This document shows, piece by piece, positions 11,050 through 21,183 of a DNA stretch of 64,000 nt. Positions within the stretch are counted from its first letter, which is position 1; each line of letters starts with the position of its first letter. This DNA is from Dichetophora obliterata (Eukaryota > Arthropoda > Insecta > Diptera > Sciomyzidae): assembly GCA_963920525.1 (NCBI GenBank), contig OY986436.1, positions 85,902,970 to 85,966,969 on the forward strand, written 5' to 3'. Both the position numbers and the translations under genes were made by a program. The notes below the pieces were generated by a model, which saw nothing but the letters and a program-made list of their open reading frames with translations, did no database searches and had not been told where the DNA came from.

Positions 11050-11135
11050 CGCAACAAGTGTTTTTGGATTTGATGATAGCGTGTAGAACTATCAATCAAA
11101 GGGGTGCGCGTTCGATTCTCACTGTTAACTAAGAA
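11050..11135 (+). other. tRNA-like segment with B-box-like motif
   Basis: GCAACAAGTG, then GATAGCGTGTAGAACTATCA, then GGGGTGCGCGTTCGATTCTC. The layout parallels the tRNA-like segment at 16050: the same GCAACAAGT lead-in, an ACTATCAA core, and GGGGT followed by a TTCGA B-box core. The two are probably diverged members of one tRNA-derived family. Confidence 0.45.
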
Positions 11136-12678
11136 GTATTTTTAACTTTAAATTCTCTTGTTGAAATGGACGCAAGTAAAAAGCAACAAAAATTATAAGA
11201 AAAACGGTGTAGGAAAAAAAGTGTCCTTTTTGAGATTACACTCAAGCAAGTCACAAAACGAGGCGTAAAAAGCTTCGCTTCAATAAATGACCAAGAAAAT
11301 ATTCCCCATAGTTCAATTCATATGCATTTAGATAACGAAAATATAATTAAAGCCCTATAACTAACATCGTTTTGCACTGTGTAATGGACAAAATAATGAT
11401 AAAAATCTGCGCCAGGTTTCGAGTCAACAACCTGGACGCTCCTCTAAAATGTCCTTAGACCGCTGGAGTATCGAATATATTGGTTTTGGTCTGCAAATTA
11501 AGTACTTATATAAAATTATTGCAGTCACAGTAAAGTCTCTTTAAATAAATGTGCTAAATTGAGAAACATTTCAAGCTGGTTTTATGTAAAAATACTCATC
11601 GATAAATTCAATCTTTAAATGCTTTTAAATGCTGAATTTATGACTTTAATTCAGCGTATATGAGTTCAACGAGCTTCGACTATACTAGGTAATTTTTAAT
11701 AAAATTTGTTAACAGTCAATAAATATTATAGACAGTTTTTCATAAACTAATTATTAATCAATAAAAATTTTCCCTTAAATTAAGCGAAATATTTTTATTA
11801 ATTAATAAATAATTTATTGTAAACATTTTTTCTGAAATATAGAACTTATTTTTTGCAATATGTTATGCAGGACTTGGTTTTTTAATGGTTTTATATTTTT
11901 AATATAAATAAATATTTTTTTTTTGTTTGCATAACTTTTGATGTTGCCTGATGCAATGTGAGTTTAATGCCACAGTTAAGTAAAAACATGGCGGCCAAAA
12001 AATAAAAGTGAAACAAAGCAAAAAATTTAACAAGTTTTAATTTAACATTACGTCGAAAATTAAAGAATCAATTAAATTGAACCTGATATTGAACGATGAA
12101 AATCGAGCTCTTAACAAACGATTCATTGGCAATGACGCTGATGATGACGTCCACATGATTGAAGTTTAAGCAAGCTTCACCTGTTTGCAGACGGGAAATA
12201 CGGGAAATGCGTGTACAGCTAGCCCAAACAGGCTCAACCAATGTGGTCACCAGGATGTGGGGGTTCAAGGCTGCGCTTTCCTATATTTGCTTATATGTGC
12301 GAGTATGAATATGTGAGAGTGTGTGAATGTTAATGTTAGTTAATGTTTTTACGTGTTTGCATATGCCAGGGAAATTAAAAATGGCAGCAGCCAACGCTTG
12401 GTTCCGCTTGCATTTTTAATAACTTAATTCCTAGGGTTGCAAGCATGCAAGAAAAAAAAAAAAAAATTAAACTTTAAATAGTGGTACGCTGACATTATTC
12501 GAGGTCATTTTCAGTAGTGCATGAAATCGAGTTAAAAACAGGAGTTATATTTGGCTCAAAGCATGCTTGATTATTTTGCATAATGTACAGAGCTTGCATG
12601 TTTAAGCAACATAATTAGCTAACTTAACGACGTTTCTCACACTCACACTAGCACACATACACACTTTGCAGGGACATA
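11136..12678. other. Non-coding stretch
   Basis: No gene is recognised. The segment 12060-12270 is less AT-rich and holds a 66-codon minus-strand frame without a known domain. It could be a conserved non-coding piece or part of an unrecognised repeat. An imperfect inverted repeat (ATGCTGAATTTATGACTTTA...TTCAGCGTAT) sits near 11630. Confidence 0.45.
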
Positions 12679-12867
12679 CCCAGCAGTCTCGGGTATCATC
12701 GAAGAATAGTTCTTTGGTGGTTTCTTAAAGAAACTTGCTGCATAAGCTAAACTTGCAGAATATTCTTAAACGTGTCTTTCTTGTATTCGTCAATAACACA
12801 CTTGAAGAATATTTTTTAACTCATCTGCATTGTGTTCGTCAACAATAAAGAAGCAAAAAGAAAAAAA

Positions 12868-12945
12868 GCAACAAAGGAAACTGAGAGCTCGCGATAAATC
12901 TTCTCTCTTGTGTTTCTTGTCGAAAATTCTGCGTGTCTTGTGTTC
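12868..12945. repeat. Direct repeat, left copy, outside the foldback element
   Basis: The CTGAGAGC...CGATAAATC word, CTCTTGTGTTTCTTGTCGAA and AAATTCT recur at 15905-15980 in the same orientation with few changes. Both copies are associated with CTTGTATTCGTCAATA-like words. The two copies bracket the 1.6-kb palindrome and related text, so they may be ends of a larger composite element. Confidence 0.7.
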
Positions 12946-13335
12946 AGGTATGCCAACTGGTGGAGAATTCACCGATTTTTGGGGAATTTCATGTCGATCG
13001 GGGAATCGGGGAATGGGCTCATATATGCGGGGAATTTAAAAATACATTTAATTTTAAATATTTTTGCAGGGAATTTAACATTTTATCTAATATTTGCGGG
13101 TAATTTGATTTTGTATTAAAATTTCTAACACAATGATCTTCTTAAAACATTAGAAAAATTTAATTAACATTAGTAAAAAAATCCTTGTTTCCAAATTAAT
13201 TTGTTAATAATAAATTTTTGTTTTATTTTAAATGCATTTTAGTTTATAACCTTATTTAAGTCGTAATTTTTATATCTTTTATGGATATTATTGAAGTGTA
13301 TATGAAAAAAAAAATAAATTGCAATTTTTTTTTTA

Positions 13336-14934
13336 AGTTTTTTTTTTTCAATGAGTTACAAAGTAATTAGTTTTAGGCCACTGTTTTAGTAAAATAATTT
13401 TTTTAAGAAACGGCTTGTTAAAGTTTCTTGATTATGATGGCCGAATACTCTTAATACGCGTTAAATTACATAAATGATTTTTTATAAAAAAAAATTTCTT
13501 AAAAATTAATAAGATTTTTATTAAAAAAAAAAAATTAAAAAACGTTCTGGACCACATGCAAAATTTTTAAAAAAGTATTACATATTTATACAAATTTAGG
13601 AATAATACAAAACAATAAAACTTATGTATTCTCCATAAACAAGTATGTTATTAAATGTTTTAAATCTGCGCTGCCTGTCTTCTGCTAGTCATACAGAGAA
13701 CTGCACAATGGAATGTTTGGTACAAACTAGAAGGAATAAATTATTTTGATAACGTTTTTAGTGCTTTAGGCGCAGAAAAGTACAAACAAAGTGTTTTTTA
13801 AATATTTGGACAAGTTGGCGTGGCACCTACCATACAAATGGATCTTATTTTTCGCAATATTTGAAAAACCAGTCAAGCCATGACAGCAGAAACTTAGGCA
13901 GTCATCGAGTGCATTATTTAAAGGAAATGTGTCAAAAGAAGGCGTGATTGGCCAAGTGAGAGTGGCACCTCCCATACAAATGGAACACATTTTTCGCAAT
14001 AAAAGAATAAGTAATGCTACAAAAACAAAAACTTAGGCAGTCATCAAGTACGTCATTTGGAGGATATGTGCCAAATTTAGGCATGATTGGACAAGTGGGC
14101 GTGGTACCTCCCATAAAACTGAAACATATTTTTCGCAATATCTGGAGAAAAAGTAAGAGATTGTCCTTTTCTATATTGGCACGTGTCTTTTAAATAGCTG
14201 ACTTTATTATTTTTTAAAGATTTGTTTTTGTGGCACTACTGGTTCTCTCAAAATATTCCAAAAAATGTCATCCATTTGTATGGGAGGTACCACGCTCACT
14301 TGCCCACACTCATGCCTTAATTTAGCACGTATCCTTTAAATGATGAACTTGATAATTGCCTAAGTTTTTGTTGTTATGGCGTTTCTGGTTCTCTAGATAT
14401 TGTTAAATATGTGATCCATTTGTATGAGAGGAGCCAAGCTCACTTCTCCAAATATTTAAAAAAAATCCTTTTTTTGTACTTTCCTGTGGCTAAAGCACTT
14501 AATACGTCATCAAAATAATTTATTCCCTCTAGTTTGTACTAGTTATTCCATTGTGCAGTGCTTTGTATGGCTCTCACAAGACAGGAAGTGGAGATTTAAA
14601 ACATTTCATAATAGACTTGTTTATGGAGAAAACATAATTTTTATTATTTTTTTGTATTATTTCTAAATTTGTATAAGCATGAAGTATTTTTTAAAATTTT
14701 CTATGTGGTCCAGAACGTTTTCTTTTTTAAAACGTTTTTTATAAAAAACTTATTAATTTTAAAGAAAAATATGTTTTCTCTTAAAAATAATTTTTTTGTA
14801 ATTTAGCGTGTATTAAGAGTATTTAGCCCAAAGATCAAGAAATTTTAACAAGCCGTTACTTAGGAAATTTTACTAAGACAGTGGCATAAAACTAAATACT
14901 TTGTAACTCATTGAAAAAAAAAAATTAAAAAAGT
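13336..14934. mobile_element. Foldback element: 1.6-kb imperfect palindrome
   Basis: The left arm (13336 to about 14145) and right arm (about 14150-14934) are inverted copies with moderate divergence. TTCAATGAGTTACAAAGTA on the left mirrors TACTTTGTAACTCATTGAA at 14906. AACGTTCTGGACCACAT near 13544 mirrors ATGTGGTCCAGAACGTT near 14702. Inside each arm a roughly 135-bp unit is tandemly repeated. It contains GTGGCACCTCCCATACAAAT, TTTTTCGCAATA and ACTTAGGCAGTCATC. There is almost no loop. Long inverted arms built of internal repeats are typical of foldback transposons. No transposase is seen. Confidence 0.85.
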
Positions 14935-15900
14935 TGACTTAAGAGAGGTTTTAGGCAAAAGCGGTTAAATTAAGGCACATTTAAGAAGAAGTTTTCTAAA
15001 AAAATTTTATTATACACACAAAAAATTTATTTGCATGTTAATATGACATCATTAGTATAAGTAAATATTTTTTTAATATATATTGTTTAAATATGAAGAT
15101 TGCGCTGAAGTTAGTGTGCTTAAAAATAAGTGAACATCGGGACACACCATAGCTCGGCTCCAGATCGTCTGAAATAAGAAGATGCATCCAAAAACAGACC
15201 CTTAAAAGCACATCATTTATCAAAATGGAATAAAAACATTTAAAATAAAGAAAATTATGAAGCATGGAAAAAAGTTGAAAAATTTACGATATTTTTTACC
15301 ATATTGTTGAGTGCAAAAGCTAGAAAAATTTTCCGAAGACGCTTTTTTTGGTAAAAGATGTGTAGAATTACAATAAAAATAGATTTAAAAAAAAAACCGG
15401 TCGATTAGATTGTTTGCAGTAGTGCGGCCTGTTTTGAAAAAGTATGTTTCGAGAAAAACGCGTTTTAAGTTACTCTGGTTAGTTAAAGACACTTTTTCAT
15501 GTTTTTAAATAGTTGTACAACAATTATTAAATGTAAAAATATTAAATTTTTAAAAAATTGTTTTCCTAAAACCACCCTTAACATTTTTTGGATTTGGGCC
15601 ATCGACATATTGTAGTTTCAAAGTTTGAAGTCGCGACTCGAACACACATTTTCCTATTTTAAAGTTATTTTTTTTTTAATTTTATAGTGTTATTTTTTTA
15701 TCAAAATTAATTGTTTTCATAAAGTTTATAATATCTTTACATTGTTTATTGTAATATTAAATTAAAAAATTCTATAAGTAAATTCGTTAAAATTTTAAGG
15801 GGAAATTTTTAAGGGGAGTTTGATGAAAAATCGGGGAATTTTGAGAATCACTGCGAGGAAAACCATAAATGAGTTGGCAATCCTGCTTGTGCTCGTAAAA
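14935..15900. other. AT-rich non-coding stretch
   Basis: Sequence between the foldback right arm and the right direct repeat. GGGGAATTTT words near 15795-15840 echo the GGGGAATTT words at 12977-13090. This suggests the two flanks belong to one larger repeat family. No gene. Confidence 0.5.
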
Positions 15901-15902
15901 AT

Positions 15903-15985
15903 AAAAACTGAGAGCACGCATAACTTTTCTCTTTTGTGTTTCTTGTCGAAAATTCTTTAAATCGTCTGTCTTGTATTCGTCAATA
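15903..15985. repeat. Direct repeat, right copy, outside the foldback element
   Basis: Partner of 12868-12945: ACTGAGAGCACGCATAAC, CTTTTGTGTTTCTTGTCGAA and a CTTGTATTCGTCAATA word, in the same orientation. Confidence 0.7.
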
Positions 15986-16049
15986 AAAAAAAATAACAGA
16001 TCAGAAACACGTTCTTGAACGCGGTTGAACAAAACCAAAATGCAACAAG

Positions 16050-16140
16050 TCTTCCTAAGCCTTTGTGGTCTAGTGAAGATTGTGCTAGACTATCAACTCA
16101 GGGGTCCCCGGTTCGAGTCCGCTCTCGGTCATGGTTTTTT
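16050..16140 (+). other. tRNA-like / SINE-head-like segment with A and B boxes
   Basis: TGGTCTAGTGA at 16066 matches the A box of several tRNAs, and GGTTCGAGTCC at 16110-16120 is a consensus B box 44 bases on. CTCTCGGTCA and a T run (TTTTTT at 16135, then a longer run) follow, as at pol III terminators. The acceptor stem does not pair convincingly, so this is tRNA-derived rather than a working tRNA gene. A TGCAACAAGT lead-in is shared with the segment at 11050. Confidence 0.6.
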
Positions 16141-16275
16141 ACGCTTTTTTTTTGTTCTTTACTACAAAGAACTTAAGAATTATAAAAAAAAATTCACTTT
16201 TGAACTGTGGAAACTAGCCACGGATATAAAAGCAATTTAATTTTATTTTTAAAAAACTTTCGGTTTTCACTTCAT

Positions 16276-16400
16276 AAACGAAATTTCATCAACTTTCTCA
16301 ACATTTTCATGAATGAAATTTCCTAAATATTTCGATATCATTTCATTAACGAAATTTCATTAATTTTTTCTCTTTTTTCGTTTACGAAACTTATACAACG
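16276..16400. repeat. Array of AACGAAATTTCAT palindromic words
   Basis: Variants of AACGAAATTTCATCAAC occur at about 16276, 16310, 16349 and 16377. They lie directly downstream of the tRNA-like segment. The arrangement (tRNA-like module plus array of short self-complementary words) parallels the ACGAAT element. Confidence 0.65.
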
Positions 16401-16509
16401 TTCTGCATTGCGAAATGTATGACCGAATTAGCATGTTTCGTCCATGAATCGGAAAAATCACGCATGATTCTTATACGATTTGTTTAAGAACGGAACTAAT
16501 GGGTATATA

Positions 16510-17494
16510 TTACGATATTTACATTATGAAAATGCGCCTTAGCATATGCTATGATGTTTTTGTTCAAGTAATTACTTTAACAAACAACAGCAGCAGAGCG
16601 AAATGTTACACAGTAGCTTTTATTTGTTCATGGGCAAACAATTCTTGAAACTAATTACTTGAACCAGGGTCGTAGCCTGGATTTAGCAATGAGAGAGTTT
16701 TGAACATTTTTTTTTTCAAATGGAAAAAAGTTCCATTTTTATCCCTCTAAAAATTAACCTTGGTCTATTTTATAACGATTCCCAAAATATTTTGGCTGTT
16801 ACGATAGCTGCCAGTGAGCTAAATCATTTTGAAAAAATTTCGAAAAATCATGATTTTCGTAAATATATTGGCTGGTAGAATAATTTAAAAAAAATTAACT
16901 GTCAGATATTAAAGGCCGGAAATGCTTTTTCAATCTGCATCGGGTATTGCAATAGCATTAAAGATAATGCTGTTTTTCGTGTCTTTTATAAATTTTTTGA
17001 ATATACAAAAATTTAAATAGCTTCCTTGTTTTTAATGCGATCCTCACTTTCAAGATATCGTTGGAAAGGTTTTGAATGCTTACACTCATGACCAGAATTT
17101 CTAAAATTTATACAAGTTAAAGTTAAAATATTAATTATAAAATAAACACCTTCTGAAAAAATTAAGTAAGAAATTAAAAAAAAAATAAGTTATTTGCATT
17201 TTGAAAGTTTTTGTATGGAAATAATATACAAAAATATTAAAAATTAAATCTTTTTTTGCAAATTCTACAAACACGTCCTGCTCTGTTACTGTGCGATCAC
17301 TGTGTATGCTAATTGATGCACAACCGCTCAAACGGTTCTCGCCCATAGAATTATGGAAATATGTTTTAAGATATTTTAGGGCTGCGAACAATATCTCATT
17401 TATTTCAAATTAATAAAATTTTAGAGACATAAAATCTTAAACATAAGCTTCATAAATCCTAAATCGAAAAATTCACAAAATTATTTAAACGATA
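16510..17494. other. AT-rich non-coding stretch
   Basis: No gene is recognised. The 86-codon minus-strand frame at 17131-17391 has no known domain. Confidence 0.5.
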
Positions 17495-17593
17495 CACTGA
17501 AAACTTTTCCTCGGAAATTTAAATTTTCGGGAACCGCTCGAAAATATTTTAAAATTTTTCTAGGCAGTTCGAATTAAAAAGGTTTTTTCAGTA
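17495..17593. mobile_element. Short TA-flanked MITE, 99 bp
   Basis: CACTGAAAACTTTTCC on the left is matched by TACTGAAAAAACCTTTTT read inward from the right, with TA on each side. The centre is palindromic (GGAAATTTAAATTTTCGGG). The end type resembles the larger CACTGA element at 21184. One mismatch at the terminal base lowers certainty. Confidence 0.5.
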
Positions 17594-17865
17594 TACATAC
17601 ATGTGTATGTCATTCTTGTTGGCTTGACTGTTATCGTTACTACCATCATCTACAACTGCCAATGTCAAGGGTAGTAAAAACATTAGTGATGGTATTTTTG
17701 AATGCATCACGTTTGATCCGATAAATCACAATACATTGGTTTTAACTATTGTTGTTTACACGATTTAACTCATAACAAAGACTTTTACACGTTAACACAA
17801 CTTCAGTTTATGATTTGTTATGTTTTTTGGAACATATTAAAGTGATTCAGTAAAATAATTATTTA

Positions 17866-20188
17866 CCTTCCCTATATTCGCGCCCAACGACATTACACAT
17901 ATACTCGCGCAAGGTATATCTCAGACCGATATATGATCTCGTTTCCATCATTCTAATAATATACTTTGTAAGCATTATCATGTTTGCTGTATAAAAGAGG
18001 GTACAATTGAAAAAATTAATTTTAAAAAAAATTACAACTCTAACTTTATATTGTAAAAACAGTATTACAGTCTCTTACAAAAGGACATATTGCTTAAAAC
18101 ATTAACTTTAATAACAAAAATAAACTTCTTTATGTGTAAATTATAACAAAAACTCTTAAATCTTATACATGAAAGTATTAAGAATAAGAAAATAACATAG
18201 AACTTAATATTAATAGTTTATAGGGTTATTTGTATGTGTATCAATCATAGTATGTGCATATCATAGCTGCGTGTTCGAGACAAAAATATTTTTTGTCAGT
18301 TGTTACAGTTTTTTTACGAACAGAATAAAAAAGGACCTGCTTGATTAACTTTTGTCATCAGTGTTGCCGTTTGGATCCAATTAGATCCGTTTGGATACTT
18401 TTCCCTTCAAAAATTTATGTAGGCTTTTTTTTAAGTAAGTTTGGATACTTTAAAAAAAAATCTTTATTGGTTTATATGCATTACAGCATATTTTAAGTCT
18501 GCCTCATGGCTTAGCTGCTGCTGATCGTTTTTTTTTTATTTAAAAGTAACTAAAACTATAAAACTAATAGATTTTCTTTGGAAATAGTAGATAATAAATT
18601 TTTTTAAAAATGCTTAAAAATGAATATATTTAAACTTCTAAATTTAAGCACGTTATAAGAAAAAAAAAACATAAAAAATATTCAATTAAAGACATTTATT
18701 GTGAGTTTGGCTCAATAGTAAAAAGTAAGTGCGACTTTTTAAAAAAATCTGTAATTTTTTACCCAAAAGATCCCCGTAGCGGTTGAAAATTGTAACAAAA
18801 CTTAACAATTCTAGTATAGGTTGTAGCAACAAGTACCTTTATGCACATATATTTTTTTCCGATAAGTTGGGACCAAAATATCTTGACCCTGTCTGAAAAC
18901 TACTACTTTTTACGCCTCCTAGCGAGAAAAAGATGAAATAAAAATATATTTTTTGAAATGTTGTTTGTTGTAGTATTTATGTAAAAAAAATTTCAATTTT
19001 GTATCTCTTAAGTCTTTTCATAATAAATGTTTCTATTTGAACCTTTTTTTTTTTTTCAACGTGCAATGTTAGCTTAATATTGTTAAAGGGCAATAGCAAC
19101 CCATATAATTTATTTTACACTAAACTGAATAAGTTATTTAATTTTGTTTTTTTTTATGCAATTATTTATTGTTTTGTATATTGCTTTTGTATAAATATTA
19201 TACTTAAAAAATTAATGTAATTAAAGGGCAATAACAACACATATAAAAGACTGAAGAACTGAAATGTATGTTCCTTTTAAGACTATTATACATGTTTTGT
19301 TTCTTTTTATTATATGTATTTTAATCAAAATATTAAAAATATTAAAAAATATCAAAGTTATATTTTTGTGTTAAAAAAATGAATATAGTATTATTTTTTA
19401 GATTTTATGTTAATATGAAAAAAATCTTTAGTTCTTCATATTTTTGTTTTTCGATTTAATACTTAATCACCACTGTAATTAAAAGAAAACTTTTTACTCT
19501 TTTTGAATAAATTTTTGTCTTACATTTTAAGTTACATTTGCCTTAAATTGATTAAGTTAAACAAAGTTAAATTTAATCCAAATACTCTTATTTGAGCATG
19601 GTTGTTATTCAAAAACATATTATATTGCACTGTAAGAGAACATAGTTACAAGTGTACTAATGTATAGCTTTAATAATAAAAGTAAAATAAATAAAATAGA
19701 AAAAAAATTTAATTAAATAAGGATATTGCTACGTGGATACTTTTTTTTCAAAGTGGATACTTTAGATACTTTTTGACCATTCCATGGATACCTTTTTTCG
19801 AATCGTCGCGGCAACACTGATTGTCATTGTAATTTGATTCGGATAAAAACAAAGAAAACCTTTCTCAAATAATGTTGTGCAGTATACTCAATAAGGATTA
19901 TACACTACTTTAATAAGTAAATACATTTCATTGAGTTATGTTCTGAAATTGAAAATTAGTTATTTACCTAAAACAGTAACACTTATACTCGCGTCGGTCT
20001 CACAGACCGATAACTGTAATAAAGCATAACACGTTTACTCGGCACCTGCACTCGCGCTGCACTAAACAATGCATAACAAAAAAGAAAAAGCTACTAAAAA
20101 CCGTAAAGCCCCAAAGACGTTTATTTTTGAAAAAACATCGAATTATTGATTTGTCGATCTGAGAGACCAATGTGCGAGTATAGGAAGG
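17866..20188. mobile_element. TTAA-type TIR element carrying a nested hAT element
   Basis: The left end CCTTCCCTATATTCGCGC and, read inward from the right, CCTTCCTATACTCGCACATT are inverted repeats. Both lead into a diverged CTCAGACCGA/CTCTCAGATCGA tract. The right flank is TTAA and the left is TTTA, compatible with a piggyBac-type TTAA site with one change. Similar CTCGCG/GACCGATA words recur near 19990. The hAT element at 18359-19819 is inserted inside. Confidence 0.55.
18359..19819. mobile_element. Non-autonomous hAT-like element, 1461 bp
   Basis: The left terminus CAGTGTTGCCG is an exact match to the reverse complement of the right terminus CGGCAACACTG. Flanks TTTGTCAT (18351-18358) and ATTGTCAT (19820-19827) form an 8-bp target duplication with one mismatch, as expected for hAT. 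GGATACTTT words repeat at both ends (18396, 18439; 19735, 19757, 19789). Two diverged copies of TTAAAGGGCAATAACAACAC occur near 19083 and 19223. No transposase frame is visible. Confidence 0.75.
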
Positions 20189-20805
20189 TTAAATGCATTA
20201 TTTTTTTTTTTAAATTTCGACCCTCTGAGGGGTTTTGAACCCCGAAAACTAACCTTAGCTCCGGCCCTTACTTAAGCTAAGACTTACTGTTTCTTAACCA
20301 TATTTACTCACTACGTAAGTAAATATGTGACTATATTTACAAATCGTTACATTGAACATTTGAGCTGAGGTTGTCTGAAAGTAAAGTATTTTTTATAAGC
20401 TTCTTATATTTTTTTAGGGAGATATAAGAGTTAGTATATATCTAACACTTAACGTTAACGGTATGAATGCCAAGTAAAAACCTAAGAACCATTATATATT
20501 TGGATAAACTGCGCCACTGTGAGGCGGTTAGTACTCATTTTGTTCAAGTTTTTTTTACCAATCTGTTGTCAATAATGCAATTGCCATACAATAATGCAAT
20601 TTGTGTTTGCTGCTTCCGACATTTAAGTTAAATTTTTTACCTTTGCGTGTTAAACTTACAAATAACACAATAAAAATACTTTAATAATAACTTCAGAAAA
20701 AAACAATAAAAAAATGCTCGCTTCGACATGTCAAGCCTAAGTAGGTTAGCTTGAGTCGGCTTAGCAAAAAAAATAATTAAAATCATTGATGCTTTAATAG
20801 CTTAC

Positions 20806-20914
20806 CTCATCTTTTCCCTTAACGACACACATCTTGACGTCGTCATCCGGTGATTGCCACACCAACCGCTGCTGTTCTGTGAGATCATGAATGCTTATGT
20901 TGTAGACAATATTT
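20806..20914 (-). CDS. Semaphorin sema-domain exon (internal)
   Basis: This 109-nt minus-strand exon lies between a CTTTTTACAG acceptor (20915-20924) and a GTAAGC donor (20800-20805). It completes a split codon with one base, then reads 36 codons with no stop: NIVYNISIHDLTEQQRLVW followed by QSPDDDVKMCVVKGKDE. This fits the start of the sema beta-propeller: a GA(R)N.VYN.S strand, a conserved W, then C..KGK before the usual CQNYI. Semaphorins are secreted or membrane axon-guidance ligands that bind plexins. The sequence looks most like a transmembrane class 1 protein, but the class is a guess. The next exon (expected CQNYI) was not found to the left, so the downstream intron probably spans 1-20800. 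No other exon is certain. Confidence 0.8.
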
Positions 20915-21049
20915 CTGTAAAAAGATAATTAAAAGCAATGGTTAGTTACAAGTTCACTGTGCTTAATTGAATTTAATAAAGAAAATCTTAATTTGATTAA
21001 TTAGCATGAATTGCAACTTATATATAAGTTCAACAACCACAATACTTAC

Positions 21050-21066
21050 AGACTTTGACCAACGGG
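21050..21066 (-). CDS. Candidate end of the preceding semaphorin exon
   Basis: A strong donor (GTAAGTATT) sits at 21041-21049, and the implied intron 20915-21049 is 135 nt with a CTAAC branch-like site before the acceptor, typical of flies. Reading back from the donor in the phase needed gives PVGQSL, similar in position to the LVGAR that precedes this sema strand. The only good acceptor (TTCTTCCACAG) would make a 17-nt microexon. A longer frame meets a stop near 21126. The splice geometry is attractive but the coding match is weak. Confidence 0.25.
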
Positions 21067-21183
21067 CTGTGGAAGAAGGGACACAGTCCTAATTCGTCGA
21101 CAAGAGAATTGGCGTTTTAAGGTTTATGTCTGAGTAATTTTTAAATTGGATCTAAGCTGAGTAAATTAATAACATAAAGAGTA

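Noticed and set aside
12068..12268. 66-codon minus-strand frame in a GC-richer patch as a possible exon
   Set aside because: No recognisable domain and no consensus splice pair in phase.
16050..16140. Functional tRNA gene
   Set aside because: A and B boxes are good, but the acceptor and anticodon stems do not pair, so it is better read as tRNA-derived.
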